64,000 nucleotides of DNA. Source: Mesorhizobium jarvisii. GTDB taxonomy: Bacteria > Pseudomonadota > Alphaproteobacteria > Rhizobiales > Rhizobiaceae. The stretch is from NCBI RefSeq assembly GCF_003601985.1, contig NZ_QZXA01000010.1:124001-188000 (forward strand), read 5' to 3'. Positions within the stretch are counted from its first letter, which is position 1; the number at the start of each line of letters is the position of its first letter. The position numbers were made by a program, and so were the translations under genes. Shown here piece after piece: positions 31,727-40,326 of this stretch. Below the pieces are notes generated by a model. That model saw nothing but the letters and a program-made list of their open reading frames with translations. It was not told where the DNA came from and made no database searches.

Positions 31727-33118
31727 TTGTCCCTCGCCGCCAATGTGGTGGGTTGCGAAACAGACCGGAGGCGGCATTTGCGGGTTCTCATCACCAATCT
31801 GTTCGTATCGCGCAACAGCGGCACCGAAGTGGTTGTCGAATTGCTGGCCGACGGGCTTCGCGGCGCCGGTCATCAAACCATGGTGCTGGCGCCAACACTT
31901 GGCGACATGGCCGACAGAATGCGCAGACGGGGACACCATGTGGCGGACCGGATTGCCGAGATTGTCGAAAAGCCCGACATCATCCATGGCCAGCATTTGA
32001 CGCCTTGCCTGACGGCGCTGGCGCGGTTTCCCGACGTGCCTGCCGTGTTTTCCTGTCATAGCGCTTTCTTTGAGATCGAAGCTCCCATGCATCATCCGCA
32101 GATACGCCGCTGGATCGCGGTCGACGAAGCGTGCAAGGCCAAGTGCCTGTCGCGTGGTGTACCGGCTGACAGGTTGGACCTCATCTACAACGCAGTCGAC
32201 CTTCACCGTTTCAAGCCGCGCCTGCCGCTACCTTCCAGGCCCGCCAGAGCGCTGCTGCTGACCAAGAATTTCGAACACCAGCAGGCGGTGCGTGAGGCCT
32301 GCTCGAAGAGCAATATCGCGTTGGATGAGGTGGGTCCGGCTACCGAACGCTTTTCCCATCAGCTCGAAAAGGATTTGCCTGAATACGACATCGTCTTTGC
32401 AACCGCCCGTATGGCCCTTGAAGCGGCCGCGGTGGGCTGTTCGGTCGTCGTCTGCGACGCGCGTGGCTTCGCCGGCCTGCTCGATACAGCGAACATGGAG
32501 GCATGGCGGCGCATGAACCTCGGGGTTGGTCTTCTGACGAGGCCGACCACCGTCGAGAACCTGATGGAGGCGATCTCGCGGTTCGATGCCGGCGATGCCG
32601 CGAAGGTTTGTGCCTATTTCCGTGAAGTGGCTGATGTCTCGCACTTCGTTCAAGAGCATCTCAAGGCCTACAATCAGGCCATACAGGCGCAGACGAATAC
32701 GACTGCCGACGAGCGGTCGCTGGCAACCGCGCGCTGGATAGAGGAAATCGGCGTTTCGGTTGCGCCCCGCAGATGGGCCCACATTGTGAAAGAGGTTCAT
32801 GGATGGCAGGTTTCGCCAGACCAGACCGCGCTTGTGGAATTGCTGCAATCAAACACAAAAACGCTGGAGAGCAATGTCGCGTCGTTGGTAGAGCTTGGCG
32901 AGCAGGTCAAAGCCATCGGACCCGAAATCGCAAAACCGATCCTTGATGCCTCCGCTTCGCTCGACAGGGTGGCCCAGGACAGCCAGGCCAGATTGCATCG
33001 AATTGACGACGAGTTGTCGCGCCTTTCGAATTTCGTCAATGAGATCAAACGGCTCTACAACGGCATGATCCCGCTTTTCATCAGAAGAATGTTTCTCAGG
33101 GTTCGCAGGCGAGGCTGA
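31727..33118 (+). CDS. Glycosyltransferase, GT4-like, with C-terminal coiled coil
   Basis: Up to 463 residues from a TTG; a later TTG at 31778 before RVLITNLFVSRNSGTEVVVE is an equally possible start. The N-terminal domain has the donor/acceptor Rossmann pattern (GTEVVVELLADGLRGAGHQT; PDIIHGQHLTPCL) and the C-terminal domain retains MALEAAAVGCSVVVCDARGF, the nucleotide-sugar binding turn of GT-B enzymes. Residues 370-445 form a coiled coil (LLQSNTKTLESNVASLVELG). It stands head to head with the PIG-L-like gene. The substrate is unknown; a surface polysaccharide role is inferred. Confidence 0.7.
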   Translation: MSLAANVVGCETDRRRHLRVLITNLFVSRNSGTEVVVELLADGLRGAGHQTMVLAPTLGDMADRMRRRGHHVADRIAEIVEKPDIIHGQHLTPCLTALARFPDVPAVFSCHSAFFEIEAPMHHPQIRRWIAVDEACKAKCLSRGVPADRLDLIYNAVDLHRFKPRLPLPSRPARALLLTKNFEHQQAVREACSKSNIALDEVGPATERFSHQLEKDLPEYDIVFATARMALEAAAVGCSVVVCDARGFAGLLDTANMEAWRRMNLGVGLLTRPTTVENLMEAISRFDAGDAAKVCAYFREVADVSHFVQEHLKAYNQAIQAQTNTTADERSLATARWIEEIGVSVAPRRWAHIVKEVHGWQVSPDQTALVELLQSNTKTLESNVASLVELGEQVKAIGPEIAKPILDASASLDRVAQDSQARLHRIDDELSRLSNFVNEIKRLYNGMIPLFIRRMFLRVRRRG

Positions 33119-33210
33119 CTGCGTCCGAGCGCGTTCGCGGCTATTCCAGACACCGCGCCGCAACCCGGAACAAATCAGGCTGAAGAACCTTTCCAAATAG
33201 CTGCGAGACC

Positions 33211-34473
33211 TTGGCGGACTGCATGCGCAACGCACAGCGCGGCCGGCCGCCGGTTGAACCGATCTACACCCTGCAGGATGCGGCCGCATGCATGACTTTT
33301 TTTCGCGCCCTGGAATACGGCGCATGGACCACCGTCGCCGATGGCCTTCGCGCCCGCTTCTGGAACGCGGGCCATCTGCTTGGTTCGGCATCGGTGGAGC
33401 TTGAGATCGACCGACGCGATGCCCCGTTGCGCATCATGTTTTCGGGCGACATCGGCCCAGGCCACAAGCTGCTTCAAACCGATCCCGAGGGGCCCGCCGG
33501 CGTCGACTATCTGATCTGCGAATCGACCTACGGTGACCGCGACCGCCCGGACGTTTCGCCAGAAGAGCGGCGAACCCAACTCGGCGACATCGTTCGTGGC
33601 GCCGCAGAGGCCGGCGGGCCCCTTATCATTCCGTCCTTCGCTGTCGAAAGGACGCAAGAACTGCTGGTCGATCTGTATTTGCTTATGCAAGCAGGGCAGG
33701 TGCCGTCAGCGCCGGTCTTCGTCGACTCGCCGCTGGCAACACGCGCCAGCGCGATTTTCGAGCGACATGCCAAGGAGATCGAACAGGGCGATGTGCTGCG
33801 CCAAGCGCTCAACTCGAAGGAATTGCGCTTTACCGAGACGGTGGAGCAGAGCAAGGCGATCAACCGCCTGAGCGGCTTCTTCGTGGTGATCGCCGCCAGC
33901 GGCATGTGCGACGCGGGACGTCTTCGCCATCATCTCAAGGCCAATCTCTGGCGCCGGAACGCCACGGTCATGATGGCCGGATATCAGGCCCAGGGGTCGC
34001 TCGGCAGGATTCTGCTTGATGGTGCGCAACGCGTGCGCATCCAGGGTGAGGAAGTCGACGTCAAGGCGCGGATCAGCCTGTTCGAGCTCTATTCCGGCCA
34101 CGCCGACGCCAGCGAGCTGGTCGCCTGGCTCAAGGCCCGAACGCCGGTGAGGCAGCGGGTGTTTCTGACGCATGGGGAGGACGCTGGTCTCGGCGGCCTG
34201 CGTGGAAGGCTTGCAGGACTTATACCCCACGACAAGATCATCATCCCAAGGCTGGACGATGCCTTCCAATTGACCCCCAGTGGCAGTTTGGTGGTCGAGC
34301 TCAACGAGCCACGCCGTCTGAAGTCGGAGAAGATTGCCCACCTCGATTGGCACAACGACCTTGCAAGGCTTCTCCTTGACGTAAATCAGGCGGTGAGCGC
34401 TGCGGCCGACGAGAGGGGCCGCGCAGCGATTATCAGGCGCATGCGTAGGGCGCTCGAGAACAAGGACGCATAA
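33211..34473 (+). pseudogene. 5'-truncated MBL/beta-CASP metallohydrolase
   Basis: The frame opens at 33211 after a TGA at 33181 and encodes 420 residues. The matching part starts about residue 10 of this frame and includes FWNAGHLLGSASVELEID, FSGDIGP, the beta-CASP region (IIPSFAVERTQELLVDLYLL; ASGMCDAGRLRHHLK) and the last motif YSGHADASELVAWL. The N-terminal about 100 residues of the family, with the zinc-binding HxHxDH motif, are absent, and upstream sequence belongs to the glycosyltransferase. Full-length relatives are exo/endo-RNases found in rhizobial hypoxia gene clusters. Without HxHxDH the product should be inactive. Confidence 0.78.
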
Positions 34474-34735
34474 GGTGGAAGGCCGGCAATTGATTCAGGG
34501 CAAGAAGGGCGCGAGAAAGCCTGCCTGTCAACGGACAGCATATCGACTGCATTTTGATCCGCGGGTTGATCGAAGCTGCGATCGTGGTGCCGAGCGCTAT
34601 GAACCCTCAGCTATTTGCGTTCGTCATGGCGAGCAATTTTGTCTTCAGCCAAGAACCGGATTGCCGGAGAGGGAGAAAGAACCATGGCAGGGCATCAGGG
34701 CTCAGGTTGATGGGATCGCTATTCTCGACTGGCCT

Positions 34736-35341
34736 CTAATTTTGCTCGCGCCGAGCAGATTGGCCGGTGATGGTGGTTCCCAGATAGGTGGGCGTGTCCC
34801 GCTGGGATATCTCTCCTACCGACCGGCGAACCAGGTGCCCCTTCTCACCTCTGACAATTTCAATGGCGTCATTGAGCTTGCCGGTTGCGGCAGGTTTGCC
34901 TGTCGCTTCAATGAACTCGATTGCTGCGCTGTCCTTCGGTCCCATGGAGCCAGCCGGAAAATTCTTCCCCGATAGCTCCTTCGGGCCTAAGCGCCGCGGC
35001 GGGCGATCAGTCGCCGTTCCGTAATCGATATAGACGCCTTCGACATCCGTCAGCATAAGCAGCGTGTCTGCCTTCAACGCGCGAGCGAGAAGCGAGCTTG
35101 CCAGATCCTTGTCGATGGCGGCTTCCACGCCGGAAAGACTGCCGTCGTCCCGGGCTATCACCGGAACCCCGCCACCGCCGGTGCAGATGACGATCACGCC
35201 GCGTTCTGCTCTTATCTTATCCGCTCCGCCCTTGTCGCATCGTGCTTCCAGGACCATGTCGAACAGGGAGCGACCAACTTGCGCCTCCGAAATCGTCCAG
35301 GGCGCAAATCGGATTTGGTCGGTTAATAGGTCGTCAGGCAA
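34736..35341 (-). pseudogene. arcC: Truncated carbamate kinase
   Basis: From residue 48 on, the sequence is the C-terminal two-thirds of carbamate kinase: GVIVICTGGGGVPVIARD, DKDLASSLLARALKADTLLM, LTDVEGVYIDYGT, FPAGSMGPKDSAAIEFIEAT. Normal enzymes are about 310 residues and begin with an ALGGNAL nucleotide-binding strand that is missing here; residues 1-47 do not match the family. Carbamate kinase makes ATP from carbamoyl phosphate in the arginine deiminase pathway. The gene lies tail to tail with the truncated beta-CASP gene, another broken member of the same stress cluster. Confidence 0.75.
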
Positions 35342-35930
35342 TGTCCGCCGGCTCGGCCTTGCGTTTTCGCCCCGTGATCATGGCGAGTACCAGATTTTCG
35401 CGATGACGAAAGCTTGCCAGCGCGACGCCGCCAATATGGAAAAGGACCAGCACAAGTAAGCCGTGCGCGCTCAGGCTGTGCGCCGTTTCGACCCACGAGA
35501 CGCCGAAATACGCGTCCGTCGTCATCAGCCAACCGGTCAATGCGGTTGACCCCATCGCCGCGATCAGCGCGACCACCATTGCGCCGCCGGCTGGGTTGTG
35601 GCCGATGTACCGGGCTTCGCGGCCGCTCAGTATTGCCGAGAGATAACGCAGCACCGTCGCCGGGTCGCGCACGAATTGCGAGAAGCGCGCATAGGGCGTG
35701 CCCAGAACACCCCATAAGAGCCGCATTGCGACCAGCGCCGCAGCGGTGTAGCCGGCCCAATGGTGAACGTCCTCCGAAGAATGGGAGGTGAGCCAGGCCG
35801 TGATGAAGCTGAGCACCAGCGCCCAGTGAAAGCCCCGCACGACCCGGTCCCAGACGCGCACCATCTCCAGCGATGGTTGCGCGTCCGCCGCTCTTGAAGC
35901 GTTGCGATCAGTTTTCGCCGGCTTCGGCAT
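35334..35930 (-). CDS. Cytochrome b561 / Ni-Fe hydrogenase-type cytochrome b
   Basis: 198 residues from ATG 35930 (an upstream start at 35957 would deepen the overlap with the PepSY gene). Four membrane helices with haem-ligand histidines are visible: RVVRGFHWALVLSFITAWLT, DVHHWAGYTAAALVAMRLLW, ALIAAMGSTALTGWLM and AHSLSAHGLLVLVLFHIGGV. The family passes electrons between quinol and periplasmic or membrane partners. It overlaps the upstream PepSY-domain gene by 23 bases; this pair, a b-type cytochrome with a small secreted PepSY protein, recurs in rhizobia. Confidence 0.8.
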   Translation of the reverse strand: MPKPAKTDRNASRAADAQPSLEMVRVWDRVVRGFHWALVLSFITAWLTSHSSEDVHHWAGYTAAALVAMRLLWGVLGTPYARFSQFVRDPATVLRYLSAILSGREARYIGHNPAGGAMVVALIAAMGSTALTGWLMTTDAYFGVSWVETAHSLSAHGLLVLVLFHIGGVALASFRHRENLVLAMITGRKRKAEPADIA

Positions 35931-36186
35931 TGTCGAGCTTTTCAAGGGTCTCGGCATTGTAGGCCAGATTCACTTTCTTGCCGGCCTTGTCGACTGCGTA
36001 GACTTCGTAGCAACCCTTCTCGACCTTGATCTGGCGGACGGTAAGACCTTCGCCGGTCAATTGCGCCTCGAGCGTTGCCTTGGGCTTGAACTGTGATTTC
36101 GAGGCGGTGCTGCAGCTGCCGCCAGCAGCGAGCGCCGGTCCTGCAATGATGCCGGCGAGCGCGGCGAGGACGAGGGTGCGATACAT
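35908..36186 (-). CDS. Secreted PepSY-domain protein
   Basis: 92 residues. A signal peptide (MYRTLVLAALAGIIAGPALA, cut before AGG) precedes a small domain: KPKATLEAQLTGEGLTVRQI, then KVEKGCYEVYAVDKAGKKVN and AETLEKLDN. This is the PepSY_2 arrangement. Such proteins are periplasmic; the link with the downstream cytochrome b561 suggests redox or metal-related periplasmic function. Residue Cys in EKGCYEVY is typical of the group. Confidence 0.75.
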   Translation of the reverse strand: MYRTLVLAALAGIIAGPALAAGGSCSTASKSQFKPKATLEAQLTGEGLTVRQIKVEKGCYEVYAVDKAGKKVNLAYNAETLEKLDNAEAGEN

Positions 36187-36446
36187 GATGGCTCCATTCG
36201 AGAGGTTGGGCGCGGATGTTGCGCCTTGAGGGGTGGATTTCGACCGATTCGGTCAGACGGCGGTATCACCGTCATTGGTGCGGGATAGCCAATTCAACCT
36301 GACAACTGGCTGACAGCGGCATAGGCACCGCCGATCGGGCTCACCGCCGGTCGGTTTGATCTGGCGCAAGGACCGCGGGTGGCGCCGCGAGCAGGATGAT
36401 GGCTCGGATACAGAGCGCTTCTGCTGCTATCCCAAGGAGAAAAGTC

Positions 36447-36944
36447 ATGAAAACCATATCGAGGAGAGCTACGATCGGGCTTGCGGCCGCAATGCTTATG
36501 ATCGGCAGCGTCGACGCGACCCGGGCTGCTTCGATTGTCCAGGTCTCGCTGTGGGACAAGGGGGCAAGCGTGGAAATGCCCATGGGGCTCGCCTATGCCA
36601 CGCCCGGGATCGATCTCTCCAAGGCCACGATGGGTATCAAGGCTTCCCCTGGAGCGGCGAAGGCCGGGGAGGTCACATTCAGTGTGAAGAATGATTCCAA
36701 GGACACCGTTCACGAAATGATCGTCATGTACCTTGCTGATCCCAGCAAGCCGCTTCCCTACCTTGATGCCGAGAACCGCGTCGACGAAGATAGGGCTGGC
36801 GACAAGGGCGAAGTTTCGGAGCTTGATCCCGGAAAATCAGGCACATTGACAGTCGAATTGAAGGCTGGAAAATACCTGCTTATCTGCAACGTGCCAGGTC
36901 ACTATGGAGCCGGCATGTGGGCCGAATTCACTGTCGAGCCATAG
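36447..36944 (+). CDS. Secreted cupredoxin-like blue copper protein
   Basis: 165 residues from ATG 36447 with AAGGAGA 6 bases upstream. The signal peptide ends near DATRAAS. The cupredoxin fold is seen in EVTFSVKNDSKDTVHEMIVM (His ligand) and in LLICNVPGHYGAGMWAEFTV, which gives the Cys-x4-His-x4-Met half of a type 1 copper site. Such proteins shuttle electrons in the periplasm. It points away from the PepSY/cytochrome pair, and together they make a small respiratory or copper redox group. Confidence 0.8.
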   Translation: MKTISRRATIGLAAAMLMIGSVDATRAASIVQVSLWDKGASVEMPMGLAYATPGIDLSKATMGIKASPGAAKAGEVTFSVKNDSKDTVHEMIVMYLADPSKPLPYLDAENRVDEDRAGDKGEVSELDPGKSGTLTVELKAGKYLLICNVPGHYGAGMWAEFTVEP

Positions 36945-37098
36945 ATGCTGAACCAGGCAGCCGCCCGGCCGGAACCTGCGACTGCCGCAGTTTTCGAAAG
37001 CCTGCCGGGATCGCCGGCCTTGTGGGTTTGGCCGCGCCACGGCGGAATAGGCTGGGCAGTCACGGGATTTGTTTTTCCGGCGCAATATGGAACACGTC

Positions 37099-37182
37099 AT
37101 GAGAGCGATGGTGCTCGAAAACATCGGCGTGTCATTGAAGCTGGTCGACAGGCCCGATCCCATGGCTGGACCCGGTGAGACG
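37099..37182 (+). pseudogene. Start fragment of a zinc-dependent alcohol dehydrogenase
   Basis: MRAMVLENIGVSLKLVDRPD followed by PMAGPGE is the usual N-terminus of medium-chain zinc alcohol dehydrogenases. Similarity ends after about 28 codons and the frame then runs into unrelated sequence; the CGVCRTDLH-type zinc-ligand segment that should follow is not found. It is the third truncated gene in this 4-kb stretch. Confidence 0.6.
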
Positions 37183-37274
37183 CTGGCTTTCTCGACGGTC
37201 CGGGCTTTCCCGAAAATGTTGGCGGGCAGGTTGAAAAATTCTCACCATGGGCGCCAAGCCGGCCGGCACGTGGT

Positions 37275-39353
37275 TCACATCCTAACGCGTGCTGTTTGGT
37301 CTTTAGAGATTGTGGACTCGATCTCTGACACGAAGTCCTCCACCAGAAGCGAATTGGCATAGGCCGTGACATGATCGCCGTCGAAGAACAACGGGTGTCC
37401 GTTCCTGAATGCCGAACATGTAACTTGCGGGCAGAGCGTAGGCAAAGGGTCCCAGACGTGAATGTTCGGCAGAGCCGCTGATATCTCAGCGTAGCCCTTC
37501 AAAATTGGTGATCGAAGATTTTCTATCAGCTTTCGATCGATGTCGAATCCGTTGGCACAGGACGGATTCATTGAATTGAACCAATCACTGCATCGAAAGG
37601 CCGGGGCCCTGAAGATTGGCTTTGGGCCCTCGAAAACAATCGACAGTCCCGCCTTGGAGAGGGGGGTAAGTTGATCGATAGCGTTCTTGACGGCTTGTTC
37701 CGTCTGCTGCTCGCTGCTCTGCAGGCTGCTGTCGGGGCCAGCAGCCCATTGAAGGCTAAGTCTGGTCAGCCGGAGCGAGGGCAGGAACAGCAGGTCGCGA
37801 GGCTTGGCAATCTTGGCTATGTAGGCTGCACTGGCAGCCGTGGCATGAGCGCACGTCGGCTCAGTGTCGTGGCGAAGATCCAAGCTGACAAACGGGCAAC
37901 CAGCGGTCGACACCACCACTGTTCGGATACCGGTTTCGAGCGTGAAGCGCTTCAGGAGAGGAATGTAGGCTCCCGCGTGAGAGTCGCCCAGCACGAACAA
38001 GGTCTCGCTACGCCCTTCGCCCGGGCACCCGCCTTTGGTGAAGAACTGCGCTTCTTCCACAGTTTCCGTGACGACGGCGCAACCAGGAGACTGGGGAGAG
38101 GTGTCTGGTGAGGTCGCGTACCATTCGCCTCTATTCCTCATGACCGTGCTCAAGGCGATTTCATATCGATTGTCGTGCATCAGTTTGAAGCCGAAAAATG
38201 CAGCAGCGATGACAGCCAGAAAGAGGGCGACAACGGCTATGTCGGGGGCGGTTCTCAGAAGCCGCAATCGACGCGTCGGTGTTTCGATCCAGAAATACGA
38301 AGCGAGGCTGAACGCCACGGCCGCCAGCAACGCTGTTAATTTTGTGGCGGTGGTTTCGGTGCCTATCGTCCATCTTGCGATCACCAAGATTGGCCAATGC
38401 CACAGGTAGAGAGAATAAGAGATCCATCCGACGAATCTGACCGGCTTTATTTCCAACACCGCAAAGTGTGGCGCACGGTCGCTTCCCAGATAGTAGAGGC
38501 ATCCGATCAAGACAGTGGTGCAGGCAACGGCAGCGATGTTCTCAAGCCCATCGTAGGCCTTGCCAAAGTCGAGCGCGAACGTTGCCACGAGTCCGATCAG
38601 CGCGATCGTGGCTGCAAGATTGCAATGCCTTTCGAAGCCCGTCCGTTCCCCTATCCGGCTGACAAGCTGAAAGCACAATATGCCGCATGCCAACTGCCAA
38701 AAGCGGGCATAGGGCATATAGAAGGCCTGAAGCGGATTCGCAGCCAGTAGATGAAGCCATATCGCCACCGACACGACGGCGAGCGCACCATAAACAAGCG
38801 TGGAGAATCTCTTCCCGCGCGGTCCTATTACCCAAGGGAAAAACAGCAGCGGGAAAACGACGTAGAATTGTTCCTCAACCCCAAGAGACCACGTGTGGGT
38901 GAATGGGTTGAATTCGGTCACGGGTGAAAAATAGTCGGTTCCCTTGGCCAGGAAGATATTGCTGAGGCCGACAAAGGCGGAAGAGGCGGTTTTGCTGATT
39001 GATGTGCTGAGCCAAGCGTCCGGAACAAACAGAAAGGTGGCGAGCGCACTAAACAGTAAGCACACCAACAGCGCCGGCATGATTCTTGTGAATCGGCGCG
39101 CATAGAATTCCAAGACAAAATGAAAAGCGGACTGGCCCCGGTAGCGCCTCGACACCGTATAGCTGACGACGAAACCAGAAATTACGAAGAAAACATCAAC
39201 CCCTAAAAAACCATTGGGGAGGCGGTCGCCATACAGATGGTAGAACACGACTGACAGGATCGCGATGGCCCGGAGCCCGTCAAGGAAAGCCAAGTAGTCC
39301 GTCGACGAGCGTTCCGACGTCGAACCAAAATTATCGGCCATTGGACGAAACAC
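37275..39353 (-). CDS. OafA-type acyltransferase fused to SGNH domain
   Basis: 692 residues (GTG at 39353; ATG at 39341 is an alternative, neither has a good ribosome site). The membrane acyltransferase half contains LDGLRAIAILSVVFYHLYGD, GVDVFFVISGFV, HTWSLGVEEQFY (153-164) and SYSLYLWHWPILV. The periplasmic SGNH half has FVLGDSHAGAY (catalytic Ser about 458) and a C-terminal FFDGDHVTAYAN that supplies the Asp-His pair. These fusions acetylate O-antigen or exopolysaccharide in the periplasm. Length is normal (about 650-700). It is a second, unrelated acyltransferase 9 kb from the prophage-borne one. Confidence 0.88.
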   Translation of the reverse strand: MFRPMADNFGSTSERSSTDYLAFLDGLRAIAILSVVFYHLYGDRLPNGFLGVDVFFVISGFVVSYTVSRRYRGQSAFHFVLEFYARRFTRIMPALLVCLLFSALATFLFVPDAWLSTSISKTASSAFVGLSNIFLAKGTDYFSPVTEFNPFTHTWSLGVEEQFYVVFPLLFFPWVIGPRGKRFSTLVYGALAVVSVAIWLHLLAANPLQAFYMPYARFWQLACGILCFQLVSRIGERTGFERHCNLAATIALIGLVATFALDFGKAYDGLENIAAVACTTVLIGCLYYLGSDRAPHFAVLEIKPVRFVGWISYSLYLWHWPILVIARWTIGTETTATKLTALLAAVAFSLASYFWIETPTRRLRLLRTAPDIAVVALFLAVIAAAFFGFKLMHDNRYEIALSTVMRNRGEWYATSPDTSPQSPGCAVVTETVEEAQFFTKGGCPGEGRSETLFVLGDSHAGAYIPLLKRFTLETGIRTVVVSTAGCPFVSLDLRHDTEPTCAHATAASAAYIAKIAKPRDLLFLPSLRLTRLSLQWAAGPDSSLQSSEQQTEQAVKNAIDQLTPLSKAGLSIVFEGPKPIFRAPAFRCSDWFNSMNPSCANGFDIDRKLIENLRSPILKGYAEISAALPNIHVWDPLPTLCPQVTCSAFRNGHPLFFDGDHVTAYANSLLVEDFVSEIESTISKDQTARVRM

Positions 39354-39602
39354 ACGTTCTTGTAGGTAAAAAATTAGATCGGATAACGTTCCGGTTGAGG
39401 CCAGTTCAGCCCCAGTTGAAGCGCGGCAGCCTTAACCTGCGGGCAATTACAGTATGTGCCGATCATGGGAAAGGCCGGACACAGGATTTGTTTCATTCGA
39501 CGGCGTTGTGGGGTCGATCCGTGGCTTTCCGCTGCAACCGAATGTCGCGAGCGAGGACGTTCGTCTCGCTCGCAGGACTCCGCAGCAGTGGCGATCGACC
39601 GT

Positions 39603-40151
39603 TCAGCTGTTTCGCGACAGATGCACGTCCAGGACGGCGGCCTTCTTGGCGATCAGGCCTTCCAGATCCGCGTCCGATCGCTTGGTGCCGGTCCGTTCGC
39701 GCAGCAGCGAGATCACCGCGCTCATTGAAAGCGGAGCAATTTGGGAAAGCGAAGTAATTTGGGAAAGCGGGGTGTCTTGGGAAAGCGGGGCGGTCTGGGT
39801 GGCCAGAATGGCGTCCACCGCGCCGGCAACATCGGGAATCTCCGTTGGTGCTCGCATGGTCGGTTCCTTTCTGCTCAGGTCGGCTTCGGCGGCGTCGGCC
39901 GGTCCTCGGACGCCGCGATCGAAGACGACAGCCAGGCCGTTCTTGACGGCGAGGGCGGCGACCATATCGTCGAGCTTGCGGTCGGAGAGGGCTGGGTCCG
40001 CGGGTTTCAGGATCTTGCGGATCACCCTGGCGGCCTGATCCGTCGATACGAAGTCATAACGCCGTTTTCTGGCCTCGACATATTGTTCGATGATCATGCT
40101 CAGGCGGCGGGCTGCAATGCCCCTGGGTTCCTGCACATCCTTGGGTTCCAC
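39603..40151 (-). CDS. Hypothetical protein with six-residue repeats
   Basis: 182 residues from a GTG at 40151, chosen because GGGAGG lies 5 bases upstream. The N-terminal part (MIIEQYVEARKRRYDFVSTD; RKILKPADPALSDRKLDDMV) is helical. The middle has three imperfect copies of SQxxxL (SQDTPL, SQITSL, SQIAPL), then a helical end (SAVISLLRERTGTKRSDADL). No family recognised. It is divergent from the GT4 glycosyltransferase gene. Confidence 0.6.
   Translation of the reverse strand: MEPKDVQEPRGIAARRLSMIIEQYVEARKRRYDFVSTDQAARVIRKILKPADPALSDRKLDDMVAALAVKNGLAVVFDRGVRGPADAAEADLSRKEPTMRAPTEIPDVAGAVDAILATQTAPLSQDTPLSQITSLSQIAPLSMSAVISLLRERTGTKRSDADLEGLIAKKAAVLDVHLSRNS
39725..39794. repeat. 18-bp tandem repeat within the hypothetical gene
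   Basis: TTGGGAAAGCG recurs at 39741-39751, 39759-39769 and 39777-39787 with an exact 18-base period, with weaker edges on both sides. It encodes the SQxxxL repeats on the minus strand. Confidence 0.75.
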
Positions 40152-40326
40152 CGGAGCCTCCCTAGGCTGCCGTGCGTACAAATTCGGCAGCCAAAAAGAA
40201 ATAGGGCGGCTTGATCGGACATCAAACGTCCTTCGATCCATTTCGTCGCACCCGCCAAAGGGCCGGAACGATCCTGCGGCTGAAGCATTTCGTTCCATGA
40301 CCAGCGCATTGAGGGAAGGCCGGGCC

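Noticed and set aside
34475..34975. 166-codon open frame on the plus strand
   Set aside because: It has no ribosome binding site, is rich in Arg/Cys and its second half is antisense to the carbamate kinase remnant.
40265..40294. GGAAC ... CGTT pair upstream of the GT4 gene
   Set aside because: The spacer is 21 bases, outside the 16-17 of EcfG promoters.
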